From the NCBI GenBank assembly GCA_028874335.1, contig JAPPJY010000082.1, forward strand, positions 1-50,589: 50,589 nt of DNA. The letters are read 5' to 3'. The DNA comes from Gemmatimonadota bacterium (GTDB lineage: Bacteria > Latescibacterota > UBA2968 > GCA-2709665). Each line of letters begins with the position of its first letter. Positions within the stretch are counted from its first letter, which is position 1. Shown here piece by piece: positions 15,598-23,906 of the stretch. The position numbers and the translations under genes are program-made. The notes under the pieces were generated by a model. It was not told the origin of the DNA and searched no databases. It was given only the letters and a program-made list of their open reading frames with translations.

Positions 15598-16398
15598 ATG
15601 TCAATGCCAACTACACGCAAGGCGCCCGACCCCAAAGCCTGCGCCGTCGCCCGGGCTGTCGGCGAAGCGGTCCGCCCGAACCGGGTCATCCTGTTCGGCT
15701 CTCGCGCCCGGGGCGACTACAGCCCGCATTCGGATATCGACCTGCTCATCATTACCGACTCCGATTTCACGAATCAGCAGGAGTATCAAGACACGAGCGC
15801 GGCGGCCCACCGCAAGGTCGACGAACTGTATGGGGACCTGATCGGCGTGGATCTGGTCCACCTGGGCGAGAAATCCTTCCACGACGGTCGCCGGGCGCGA
15901 AACCACGTGGCGGGCCAGGCCGTCCGGGACGGTTTTGACGGGAATGGCGACAAGGTAGACTACGACAACCCGGAACCGTCCAACTGGCCTGACATTCGGC
16001 AGCGCATCGCCAATGCCAGGCGGAGTCTCAGAGATCTTGAAGTCCTTGCGGAAGACTCAAGGTCTTCTCAGGAAGCCATCGGGTTTCACGCTCAGCAGGC
16101 AATGGAAAACGCGCTGAAAGGGTGGATTTCCGCGCTCGACGCCGACTATCGTAACACGCACGATCTGGCGAAGCTTGCCGCTATCGTGCGGCGGCATCCC
16201 GATGAAATCCACACGCCGGCCGGCGAGAAGCTGGCGTGGCTGACCGGGTACGCTGTACGATACCGCTATGCAGACGCGCAGGTGGTCATTGAAGACCGCG
16301 ATGCACTGCTCTCGGCGGTCACCGAAACCGTCGAAGCGATTATCGACCGCATACGTACACTGAATGCTACACCAAATGAGGATCCCTGGGCCGAATAA
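15598..16398 (+). CDS. fused MNT nucleotidyltransferase-HEPN protein, copy 1
   Basis: A 266-residue fusion of two domains that usually occur as separate HEPN/MNT toxin-antitoxin partners. Residues about 10-110 are a minimal nucleotidyltransferase with GSRARGDYSPHSDIDLL, where Asp46 and Asp48 are the metal ligands, and a later GVDLVHL strand. Residues about 135-255 are a HEPN domain: QEAIGFHAQQAMENALKGW, the family turn RNTHDLAKL, and a final helix. In known pairs the MNT enzyme AMPylates the HEPN RNase; a fusion would hold both in one chain, so self-modification is an inference. The ATG at 15598 is favoured because copy 2 aligns from the equivalent codon; GGAGGG lies 12 bases upstream. A very similar copy is at 18707-19504, and the same hairpin terminator follows both. 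Confidence 0.85.
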   Translation: MSMPTTRKAPDPKACAVARAVGEAVRPNRVILFGSRARGDYSPHSDIDLLIITDSDFTNQQEYQDTSAAAHRKVDELYGDLIGVDLVHLGEKSFHDGRRARNHVAGQAVRDGFDGNGDKVDYDNPEPSNWPDIRQRIANARRSLRDLEVLAEDSRSSQEAIGFHAQQAMENALKGWISALDADYRNTHDLAKLAAIVRRHPDEIHTPAGEKLAWLTGYAVRYRYADAQVVIEDRDALLSAVTETVEAIIDRIRTLNATPNEDPWAE

Positions 16399-16450
16399 GG
16401 CTGACCTTAGATCCAGGGTCTAACGCACAGTTTCGTTTGTGCAGCAGAAA

Positions 16451-16490
16451 CGAGGGTCGAAGCCGCTCACGCTTCGACCCTCGTTTTTCT
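16451..16490 (+). terminator. intrinsic terminator of MNT-HEPN copy 1
   Basis: A perfect 13-bp stem (CGAGGGTCGAAGC at 16451-16463; GCTTCGACCCTCG at 16471-16483) has a 7-nt loop and is followed by TTTTTCT. The GGGTCGA stem core recurs in the terminators at 18182 and 19628. Confidence 0.9.
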
Positions 16491-17215
16491 GATGAATTCC
16501 TTCCGATGGTTTCGGCCTTTATCCTTTTCAATCGCTCAAATCGGCTGTCGCTGCCGCATAGCCGCATTCCCTGACTCCAGACGCCGCCATCCAACTGGCG
16601 TCCTCCGGCACGTCAATATCTCCTTCGAATAACCGGATTGAACCGGGCGCTCCCGGCGAATGATGGGAATACCACGCACATCGTCACGAGCGAGTTTACT
16701 TGCTCCCCGGACTGAATTGCGTGTTCAGTCTGGTCGGATTTCCGCATCTGGTACTTCTGCAGGATCCCAGGAATGAGTGGGGTCCCGCGGCGAAAGGGTT
16801 GAGTATGTCCGTGGCTGGAATGCCAGCAATAATTCAACAAAAATGTGCGAAAAATCACAACTAATTCAACAACAATACGACAAATTGACGTCGGGAACTT
16901 CTCGTTTGTACAGGTGTTCAATCTAAACAACGACGCGAGCGGCAGCGCGCTGAACGGATGGAGCCGTTTCACCGTGTCAAATAGTGGTCACTACGCCATC
17001 GCATTGACGACAAAGTGCGCAACAACGTCGGCCAGGGATGGCGGCAGCCTCGGTGCACAGGTCGGGACCGATGTCCGGCCGCGGCCCTGGGCACCGGGTT
17101 GGGATCGTCGCTGCTCCCGTCCGTTCCGTCCGGTTGGCGCCCGCCGGGGAGGGTGTGGCAGCTTTGTAATGCACATTCCGGCCAGCCACCCAAGAGAACA
17201 CAGGAGATCGATTTC
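16491..17215. other. 725-bp gene-free region upstream of a lipoprotein gene
   Basis: No supportable gene is seen on either strand. A small hairpin (CCGGACTGAA/TTCAGTCTGG, 16707-16733) is visible. An AT-rich patch at 16825-16895 contains AATTCAACAA twice and could hold the promoter of the following lipoprotein. The rest returns to the local high GC. Confidence 0.5.
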
Positions 17216-18073
17216 ATGCGCAACTCAAACCGCAAGACTGTGCGGCTGCTAATCGCACCCATTTCAATGTTTTTGCTGAACGTCGGCCTTACCGCGTGCG
17301 GCGGCAAGGGCCTGGGTTCCGAAAGCGGTTCCTTCGTGAGCGACGGCAACAGCCACGGTGTATTCAAGTCCATTCAGTTGGCGAAGGAAGAGAGCTTTTC
17401 GGGTCTTCTGAAAGACACCGAAGTTGCGATCCTCTTCGACCCGGTCAACCGCAAGTTCGTCGGACGGCTGCGCAATGAAGCCGCCGCCGCAGTCTGCGAC
17501 GTCAGAGCCTCGGTTCTGCTGGACGGCGCCGTGACCGTCAACACCACGACGTCAGGCGTACCGTACAATTTGGCAGGACTGACCCGCGATGGCCGCGCGA
17601 GCTTCGAGTTCCAGGTTTCCGACGCCTCCTTTAATGCGTGGAGCTTCCAGGTCGAGACCTTTGGTTGCAGCAGCGCGCCCTCGGGAACGAAAAGCCGTTC
17701 AGGCGAAGGTTCGGGCGAGCACGGCGATTCGGGCGAAGGCTCAGGAGAGGGCGGTTCCGGCGAAGGCTCCGAGGGTTCGCCGCCTATACCGATTACAGAA
17801 CCCTACTCCGGGACGTTCCAGAACCAGAACTTCGAATTTGCCTACGACGCCGCGAACCGCGCATTCCGGGGAACCGTGGAAAATCCCACCGGCCTGACCA
17901 TCTGCCAGTCGCGGACCGAAATCCACGCGAGCGCCGGCAACCGGGTCATTGAACTGGGACCGACGATTCCGGTGGACCTGGCGCCGGGCGACATCATAAA
18001 GATCGTCATGTCGGCGCCTGGACACGCACTGGATACCTACGTGTTGCACCCTGAGTCCAGCCCCTGTCAATAA
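17216..18073 (+). CDS. two-domain lipoprotein with Gly/Glu/Ser linker
   Basis: A 285-residue predicted lipoprotein that I do not recognise. The signal peptide ends LTAC with the acyl Cys followed by GG. Two similar beta-rich domains follow: the first (about 45-150) has FSGLLKDTEVAILFDPVNRKF; the second (about 195-285) has YSGTFQNQNFEFAYDAANRAF. Each is followed by a Cys-containing strand (VCDVRA, ICQSRT) and a late glycine/aspartate turn. The linker at about 160-190 is almost entirely Gly, Glu and Ser (SGEGSGEGGSGEGSEGS), suggesting a flexible, acidic spacer. The domains resemble small immunoglobulin-like FxLYD-type modules, but this is by eye. ATG at 17216 has GGAG nine bases upstream. It lies between two MNT-HEPN copies and shares their terminator type. 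Confidence 0.75.
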   Translation: MRNSNRKTVRLLIAPISMFLLNVGLTACGGKGLGSESGSFVSDGNSHGVFKSIQLAKEESFSGLLKDTEVAILFDPVNRKFVGRLRNEAAAAVCDVRASVLLDGAVTVNTTTSGVPYNLAGLTRDGRASFEFQVSDASFNAWSFQVETFGCSSAPSGTKSRSGEGSGEHGDSGEGSGEGGSGEGSEGSPPIPITEPYSGTFQNQNFEFAYDAANRAFRGTVENPTGLTICQSRTEIHASAGNRVIELGPTIPVDLAPGDIIKIVMSAPGHALDTYVLHPESSPCQ

Positions 18074-18181
18074 CGAGTGGTCGCCAGGGCCGGGCGCCCG
18101 TCTATGGCGTCCGGCCCTGGCGTGTAAGGGCGCAAAAGCCACAACGACGTGAAGCGCCTGATTCTTCTCACAATGAGAACG

Positions 18182-18219
18182 AGGGTCGAGGCAATGTATA
18201 AATGCCTCGACCCTTCTTT
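18182..18219 (+). terminator. intrinsic terminator of the linker lipoprotein
   Basis: A 12-bp stem (AGGGTCGAGGCA at 18182-18193; TGCCTCGACCCT at 18203-18214) is followed by TCTTT. The stem core AGGGTCGA is the same as in the two MNT-HEPN terminators. Confidence 0.85.
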
Positions 18220-18358
18220 GATTCCCGATCATGTCTTCCAGCGTCTGCGCCATCGCGGCTTCGCTACTTTTGGCCGCAACTGTGTGTTTCCACAATAGGC
18301 CGCAGAATTATCCGCTAAATGGTCACCTCACATCTGCGCCGACGGTCTGACGAAGCTC

Positions 18359-18393
18359 GTGTGAAAGTGGGGCGGACATTCCTGCCTGCCCGC
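18359..18393. repeat. 35-bp dispersed repeat, copy 1
   Basis: The core GGGGCGGACATTCCTG is shared with 44331-44365; 32 of 35 positions match. It is intergenic in both places, and no function is visible. Confidence 0.6.
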
Positions 18394-18591
18394 CTCATTG
18401 GCCGACCGCGGGACTTCAGACACAAGAGGCTTAGCCGTTTATACTAACGGACGCCCCTTTTTTTCCCGTGCCCCGTCTTCGAACTGGCGGTGAGCCGAAG
18501 TCCGCTGGGTGCGTCCGCGTGTAGTGCGTCACGAGGGATCCTTTCCATCTGTGTCAGTCCTATTGGATGACCATATGTTTCGGCCGCTTTA

Positions 18592-18620
18592 TTGCCCTGT
18601 GTGTCCAATTTCCGTATATT
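18592..18620 (+). promoter_or_regulatory. candidate sigma-70 promoter for MNT-HEPN copy 2
   Basis: TTGCCC (18592-18597), a 17-bp spacer and TATATT (18615-18620) lie about 85 bp before the ATG at 18707. The rest of the 633-bp gap (18074-18706) holds the lipoprotein terminator, a dispersed repeat and no gene that I can support. Confidence 0.5.
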
Positions 18621-18706
18621 GATTTGACTTACGACGAATGCAGATGGGTTGTTTTCCCGCGATAGAAAGGAAAACGGCTGTGCTGTGCGGAAGGTCTACG
18701 TACACG

Positions 18707-19504
18707 ATGACAAAGTTCCGGACACGCAACGCACCCGACCCGAAAGCCTGCGCCGTCGCCCGTGCTGTCGGCGAAGCGGTCCGTCCGGACCGGGTCATCC
18801 TGTTCGGCTCGCGCGCCCGGGGCGACTACAATCCGCATTCGGACATCGACCTGCTCATCATCACCGACTCCGACTCCACGGATCGGCGAGCGTATCAGGA
18901 GACGAGCGTGGAAGCCCACCGCAAGGTCGAGGAAATGTACGGCGTTTCAATCGGCGTCGACCTGGTACGTCTGAGCGAGCGGGCCTTCCACGAGGGTCGT
19001 CGGGCGCGAAACCACGTGGCCGGCCAGGCTGTCCGCGACGGTTTTGACGGGAACGGCGACAAAGTCGAATACGACAACCCGGAACCGACCAACTGGCCTG
19101 ATATAAAACAGCGTATTGCCAATGCTGAACGCGAACTCGGTGTTCTAAAGGCTCTCGTAGTGGCCAATTCCGCTCAGGAAGCCATCGGGTTTCACGCGCA
19201 GCAGGCTCTCGAAAACGCACTTAAGGGCTGGATATCCGCGCTCGACGCAGACTACGGCAATACCCACGATCTGGCGACGCTCGGCGCTATCGTGCGGCAG
19301 CATCCCGGTGAAAACCACATCCCGTCCGGCGAGAAGCTGGCGTGGCTGACCGGGTACGCTGTGCGATATCGCTATTCGAACCCGCATGTGGTCATCGAAG
19401 ACCGCGATGCGCTGCTCTCGGCGGTAACGGAGACCGTCGAAGCGATTGTCGACCGCATACGCACGCTGTATGCAACGACAACAGAGGGGCCCGGCTTGGA
19501 ATAG
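18707..19504 (+). CDS. fused MNT nucleotidyltransferase-HEPN protein, copy 2
   Basis: A 265-residue paralogue of the gene at 15598-16398, alike along its whole length and strikingly so at DNA level over the nucleotidyltransferase part. It keeps GSRARGDYNPHSDIDLL with both metal-binding Asp residues, the NHVAGQAVRDGFDGNGDKV junction, and the HEPN part QEAIGFHAQQALENALKGW with NTHDLATL. Differences cluster between the domains and at the C-terminal tail. The bases before the start (GGAAGG, then TCTACGTACACG) also resemble those before copy 1, so the duplication took in some upstream DNA. The chosen ATG at 18707 matches the copy 1 start; an in-frame start at 18638 would add a segment not shared with copy 1. 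It has its own candidate promoter and a terminator shared with lon. Confidence 0.85.
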   Translation: MTKFRTRNAPDPKACAVARAVGEAVRPDRVILFGSRARGDYNPHSDIDLLIITDSDSTDRRAYQETSVEAHRKVEEMYGVSIGVDLVRLSERAFHEGRRARNHVAGQAVRDGFDGNGDKVEYDNPEPTNWPDIKQRIANAERELGVLKALVVANSAQEAIGFHAQQALENALKGWISALDADYGNTHDLATLGAIVRQHPGENHIPSGEKLAWLTGYAVRYRYSNPHVVIEDRDALLSAVTETVEAIVDRIRTLYATTTEGPGLE

Positions 19505-19627
19505 GGACGTATCGTCCGCATGGTATACCCATGATCGTTTGCGCTTCCGTGTTGGAGACCACAGAAGCGCTGCCGGGACGACCTGAGATCCGGGCCTCAA
19601 CGCGAATTGGCAACTGTCCGAAAAAAC

Positions 19628-19664
19628 AAGGGTCGAATCTGCTCAAGCTTCGACCCTTTTCTGT
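19628..19664. terminator. bidirectional terminator between MNT-HEPN copy 2 and lon
   Basis: A 10-bp stem (AAGGGTCGAA at 19628-19637; TTCGACCCTT at 19649-19658) has a T-run to the right (CTTTTCTGTTTT) and an A-run to the left (AAAAAAC at 19621-19627). It can therefore stop transcription from both converging genes. Its stem repeats the GGGTCGA core of 16451 and 18182. Confidence 0.85.
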
Positions 19665-19700
19665 TTTCCGATCTTCGCTTTCAGTTTTCCCCGGTTGGTT

Positions 19701-22205
19701 TCACTCGCCGGGATCCGCCGTTACGGCCGGTCGGCGGCGGTTGCCGGTGCGGGGGGACGGCCTGCTCCCCGCGGTCCCCGAGCGGTGCTTGGCCGGCGCC
19801 ATTCTCTTTTTGACGAGGGCAGTGTCCAGCACCTTGTCCATGTGGGCGGCGAACACCAGTTTCACGTCCCTGCGAACGATATTCGGCACTTCCTCCAGGT
19901 CCTTCCGGTTCCGTTCGGGCAGGATCACCGTCCGGATGCCCGACCGGTGAGCCGCCAGCACCTTGTCGCGAATGCCGCCGACGGGCAGTACCTTGCCTCG
20001 CAACGTAATCTCCCCGGTCATCGCCACGTCCTTTCGGACCGGCCGGCCCGTGAAGACCGACGCCAGCACGGCCGCCATCGTTATCCCCGCTGACGGGCCG
20101 TCTTTCGGCACGGCTCCCGCCGGCGCGTGAATGTGTACGTCCCTTGCCTCGTTGAACTTTTCCGGCAACCCCAGGCTTTCCCATCGGGAGCGAACGTACG
20201 TCATCGCGGCCTGCACGGATTCCTGCATCACGTCGCCAACCTGACCGGTCAGATTGAGGTTTCCGCCGCCAGGCATCAAAGTGGCCTCCACGAACATCAC
20301 GTCCCCGCCCGCGGACGTCACCGCCAGGCCGGCCGCAACACCCACTTCATCGTGGTCCTCGGCGATCTCGTGCTGGAACTGCCGGGGCCCAAGGTATTCC
20401 TGCAAATGCCCTGTCTTCACCCTCACCTTTCGCTTCCGGCCCTGCGCGAACCGGCGCGCCACCTTGCGGCACAACGTACCGACCGCCCGCTCCAGGTTGC
20501 GCAGCCCTGCCTCACTGGTGTAGTAGCGAATCAGGCCAGATATCGCTTCGGTGTCGATCTCCAGCCGCCTGGCCGTCAACCCGTGTTCTTCGAGCTGTCT
20601 GGGCACGAGATAGCTGCGGGCGATCTCCAGCTTTTCCTGCTCGGTATAGCCCGGCAGTTCAAGAACTTCCATCCGGTCCAGCAGTGCGGGCGGTATCGTA
20701 TGCAGCGTGTTTGCTGTAGCGATGAACATGACCTGTGAAAGATCGAACGGCACATCCAGATAGTGGTCTTCGAATCGGCAATTCTGCTCCGGGTCCAGCA
20801 CCTCCAGCAGGGCCGCCGACGGATCGCCCCGGAAGTCGGCGCCCAGTTTGTCGATCTCGTCCAGCATGAAAACCGGATTGTTCGTGCCCGCCCGGCGCAA
20901 TCCCTGAATAATCCGGCCGGGAAGCGCGCCGACGTAGGTCCGCCTGTGGCCCCTGACTTCTGATTCGTCCCGCACGCCGCCCAGCGAAACCCGGACAAAG
21001 GTGCGGTGGAGCGCACGCGCCACGGATCGCCCCAGCGACGTCTTTCCCGTGCCCGGAGGACCCACCAGGCAGAGAATCGGTCCCCGCATATCGTTTTTCA
21101 GCCCGCGCACGGCCAGGTATTCCAGGATCCGGTCCTTCGGCCTTTCGATTCCGTAATGGTCATCATCCAGAATCTTCTGCGCCCGGTCCACGTCGATACG
21201 ATCTTCGCTCGCTTTGCTCCATGGCAGTTCCACCAGCCAGTCGAGATACGTTCGAGACACCGTATATTCGGCGGATTCGCCGGGCATCTTTTCCATTCGC
21301 GAAAGCTCTCGATCAGCGGCCTTTCGAGCCTCGTCCGGCATGCCCGCGGCCTCGATCTTTGAGGACAAACCCTCCATTTCTTCGTCTTCGTCTCCGCTTT
21401 CCCCCAGTTCCTCGCGAATGGCCTTGAGTTGCTGCCGAAGGAAATATTCGCGCTGCGCGTCATCCATGGACCCGGCCGCATCGCTCTCGATCTTCTGCCG
21501 CAGCTCCAGGATTTCCACTTCCCGCGTAAGAAACTTGTGAATCAACTCGAACCTGAGACGCAGGTTGAGTTCGGACAAGACCTCCTGGCGTTCCTCGAAC
21601 CTGATGTTGAACTGGGAAGCGATAAAATCCGCCTTCTGTTCCTGTTCGCTCAGAGAATCCAGCGCCGCCATCAGCTCTTTGGGCACGTTGGGCACCAGAT
21701 CCATCGCCTTCTTGAACAGACCCAGCACGTTCCGGGAGAGCGCTTCCAGCTCATTGGTCTTTTCCGCCCAACCCTCCAGCACCCTGACCCGTGCCAGGGG
21801 ATAGGGCGTGGTCTGAATCAGTTCCTCCAGACCCACGCGGGCAATCCCGTTCACAAGAACCTGCAGCTTGTTGTCCGGCGTTCGCTGCATCCGGACCACC
21901 TGCACCGCCGTCCCGACCTGATACAGGTCCTCGGCCTGAATATCACTTTCCGCGTCGCCGGCCTCGTCGTCGGGTTCGGAATTCCCCTGTTCCGGACCCG
22001 GTTTCTGCCCGAACAATGCGACAACCCGGTGTCCCCCGTTTACCGCCGTTTCCACGGCACGGATCGCCTGTTCGCTTTCGATCAGCAATGGTGACAACAT
22101 ATACGGAAAGATGACGACTTCTTTGCTTCTCAATACAGGCACTTCGCCCGGGACGTGGGTCCGGTCGATGACTTCGATGCTCTCTGACGTTTTCTCGTCC
22201 GACAT
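19701..22205 (-). CDS. lon: ATP-dependent protease Lon
   Basis: Cytosolic AAA+ serine protease for damaged and regulatory proteins; 834 residues, near the usual length. An N-terminal LON substrate domain ([16 protein letters not shown]) and a coiled-coil region come first. The AAA+ module has Walker [10 protein letters not shown] at about 375-385, Walker [10 protein letters not shown] and the sensor [19 protein letters not shown]. The protease domain has catalytic Ser at about 703 in [10 protein letters not shown] and Lys at about 748 in [12 protein letters not shown]. An acidic insert in the N-domain ([12 protein letters not shown]) and a basic 35-residue C-terminal tail are unusual additions. 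ATG at 22205 is preferred, with GAAGGAG eight bases upstream; a GTG three codons earlier overlaps that site. A bidirectional hairpin ends the transcript. Confidence 0.97.
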   Translation of the reverse strand: MSDEKTSESIEVIDRTHVPGEVPVLRSKEVVIFPYMLSPLLIESEQAIRAVETAVNGGHRVVALFGQKPGPEQGNSEPDDEAGDAESDIQAEDLYQVGTAVQVVRMQRTPDNKLQVLVNGIARVGLEELIQTTPYPLARVRVLEGWAEKTNELEALSRNVLGLFKKAMDLVPNVPKELMAALDSLSEQEQKADFIASQFNIRFEERQEVLSELNLRLRFELIHKFLTREVEILELRQKIESDAAGSMDDAQREYFLRQQLKAIREELGESGDEDEEMEGLSSKIEAAGMPDEARKAADRELSRMEKMPGESAEYTVSRTYLDWLVELPWSKASEDRIDVDRAQKILDDDHYGIERPKDRILEYLAVRGLKNDMRGPILCLVGPPGTGKTSLGRSVARALHRTFVRVSLGGVRDESEVRGHRRTYVGALPGRIIQGLRRAGTNNPVFMLDEIDKLGADFRGDPSAALLEVLDPEQNCRFEDHYLDVPFDLSQVMFIATANTLHTIPPALLDRMEVLELPGYTEQEKLEIARSYLVPRQLEEHGLTARRLEIDTEAISGLIRYYTSEAGLRNLERAVGTLCRKVARRFAQGRKRKVRVKTGHLQEYLGPRQFQHEIAEDHDEVGVAAGLAVTSAGGDVMFVEATLMPGGGNLNLTGQVGDVMQESVQAAMTYVRSRWESLGLPEKFNEARDVHIHAPAGAVPKDGPSAGITMAAVLASVFTGRPVRKDVAMTGEITLRGKVLPVGGIRDKVLAAHRSGIRTVILPERNRKDLEEVPNIVRRDVKLVFAAHMDKVLDTALVKKRMAPAKHRSGTAGSRPSPRTGNRRRPAVTADPGE

Positions 22206-22275
22206 CCGATTCACTCCTTCTGTGTATCAGGCATTCCGATTAGTGCAATGTCGCGATGGTTTAACCCCTGGTTTT

Positions 22276-22315
22276 CCTCCCCCTTTCCTTTAGGAGAGGG
22301 GGTTGGAGGGAGAGG
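22276..22315. repeat. dispersed CCCCCTTTCCT/AGGAGAGGGGG palindrome
   Basis: CCCCCTTTCCT (22279-22289) pairs with AGGAGAGGGGG (22292-22302) with one G-T wobble and a TT loop, followed by TTGGAGGGAGAGG. This is the kind of pyrimidine/purine palindrome often scattered between genes in environmental genomes. It lies just upstream of lon. Confidence 0.55.
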
Positions 22316-22377
22316 TCCGCCGTTCGCGCTCGTCCACATGATAGCGCTGACGTCAACTGATTCGATTTTTCGCCTTT

Positions 22378-22401
22378 AGCTGACGGCTGATAGCTGATTG
22401 C
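22378..22401. repeat. short dispersed repeat, copy 1 (CTGACGGCTGA)
   Basis: The motif GCTGACGGCTGATAGCTGAT recurs with small changes at 32069-32094 (GCTGACGGCTGAGAGCTGAT). Both copies are intergenic. Confidence 0.5.
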
Positions 22402-22777
22402 CAAAAGCGTCTGTCGATGCTTCTCGGCGGTACAATATCGTGAATCTGTTACAAGCCCATAGAGCATGCAACATTCGTACCTTAAGGAGTGTACCGCCTC
22501 TATCATATTGGAATTTATCATGTTATGACATATCAATCCGGTCGACAAAATATTTCGATTTCGAATGGACCACTTGAAAACCAGGGAACTGCCATTTTGG
22601 CAGATCGATATACGCCAGTCAGCGTCGATTTCCTGTTGAAGCCAGGACGTCGAATCCATATATTGGCGCCAGTGTTCTGTCCCAGAGACAAGTTGCCAAT
22701 GTCTCTCTGGTTCTCTTACTCGCAAGCCAAACCTCCGGACCGACCTGGTCGGCTCCTTTCAACACGGTTTCGACCTG
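22402..22777. other. gene-free region, locally AT-rich, with R3 fragment
   Basis: No gene is supported here. The middle (about 22490-22570) is clearly richer in A and T than its surroundings and may be acquired or regulatory. An R3 end fragment is at 22669-22697. It probably contains the promoter of the enolase-superfamily gene that follows. Confidence 0.45.
22669..22697. repeat. diverged end of the R3 (IS630-like) element
   Basis: CCAGTGTTCTGTCCCAGAGA and the following CAAGTTGCC match the right-end strand of the element at 8042-8117, read from 8117 inward, with a few mismatches. The other terminal repeat is not found, so this is a decayed or one-sided copy. CCAGAGACA and TGTCTCTCTGG nearby form a separate small palindrome. 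Confidence 0.55.
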
Positions 22778-23896
22778 ATGAAGATTATTGGCATCCAGAC
22801 AATCGCCCTGAGGGGCGCAACGCCTAAATCCGGCTGGACGGCCGAAACGCCGCCGTCGGAAAACCTGCACACGCTGTTGGAAGTGCATACGGACAGCGGC
22901 CTGACCGGGCTGGGAAGCGTGGCCACCAGCAGGGCCCTCGTCGACGCCGCGCTGGATCTTCTGAAACCCCACTTTATCGGCGAATCGGCCATCGAACCGG
23001 AACGCGTCTCCGAAAAACTCCACCAGTCGACCTTCTGGCAGGGCCGGGGCGGCTCGGTCACGCACGCCATTTCGGGCATCGACATCGCGCTGTGGGACCT
23101 CCTGGGCAAAGCCAGCGGACAACCCGTGGGTCGCCTCCTGGGTGGATATTACCGACACAGGATCAAGCCCTATGGCTCCCTCCTCTTCGAGGCAGACGAC
23201 GCTGCTTTCAAACAGACTCTGGCGTCGGCCGTTTCCCGGGGTTTTCGCGCGCTCAAGCTCGGCTGGGGACCCTTCGGCCGCGAGGACAGGCGCACAGACG
23301 AACGTCTCGTCAAGCTCGCTCGAGACACGGTGGGACCGGACGTCGAACTGATGGTCGACGCGGGCGGCAGCGATCAGTTCTGGCCGCACGGCTACAAGTG
23401 GGCGCTGGAAACCGCGCGGATGCTGGCCGGCTACGACGTGGTCTGGTTCGAGGAAGCCCTGCCGCCGGACGATCTGGAGGGATTCATCGCCCTGCGTCAA
23501 AACGCCCCTGTCCCCATTGCCGGAGGCGAGGTCCTGACCCGTCGACAGAGCTTCATTTCCTGGATTGCGCGCGGCGCCTTCGATATCGTTCAGCCGGACG
23601 CCACGAAAGTCGGCGGCCTTTCGGAGACCCGCCGCATCCTCTGGCACGCCTGCAATCACAACGTGCTGCTGGTCACCCACGGATGGAACACCGCCGTTGG
23701 CCTGGCGGCCGACCTCCATCTTGCCGCCGCCCATCCCACGGCCCGCTGGGTGGAATACATCACCCCGTCGCCCTACATAGAAGACATCCTCACCGAACCT
23801 TTCCAGCTCGACGACGACGGCCTGCTTACCATACCCACCACTCCGGGACTGGGGATCGAGCTGGACCGGGAAAGGGTGAGACGTTATTCCGGGTAG
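22778..23896 (+). CDS. mandelate racemase/muconate lactonizing-type enzyme (enolase superfamily)
   Basis: A 372-residue enolase-superfamily enzyme that abstracts the alpha-proton of a carboxylate, usually in dehydration or racemisation of sugar acids. The capping domain ends near residue 125 (ISGIDIALWDLLGKASG is conserved). The barrel shows a K-x-G base motif (LKLGWG, about 159-164), metal ligands in VDAGG, FEEALPPDD and AGGE, and a C-terminal His in THGWNTAVG. This pattern suits the MR subgroup of acid-sugar dehydratases. It starts a plus-strand run with a Gfo/Idh/MocA dehydrogenase 10 bp downstream and a ceramidase-like gene after that. A sugar-acid substrate is inference. No clear ribosome site precedes the ATG. 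Confidence 0.9.
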   Translation: MKIIGIQTIALRGATPKSGWTAETPPSENLHTLLEVHTDSGLTGLGSVATSRALVDAALDLLKPHFIGESAIEPERVSEKLHQSTFWQGRGGSVTHAISGIDIALWDLLGKASGQPVGRLLGGYYRHRIKPYGSLLFEADDAAFKQTLASAVSRGFRALKLGWGPFGREDRRTDERLVKLARDTVGPDVELMVDAGGSDQFWPHGYKWALETARMLAGYDVVWFEEALPPDDLEGFIALRQNAPVPIAGGEVLTRRQSFISWIARGAFDIVQPDATKVGGLSETRRILWHACNHNVLLVTHGWNTAVGLAADLHLAAAHPTARWVEYITPSPYIEDILTEPFQLDDDGLLTIPTTPGLGIELDRERVRRYSG

Positions 23897-23906
23897 GAGT
23901 CAGAAA

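Noticed and set aside
22619..23734. 371-residue minus-strand frame over the MR-type enzyme
   Set aside because: It is antisense to conserved enolase-superfamily motifs and has mirrored codon bias typical of GC-rich shadows.
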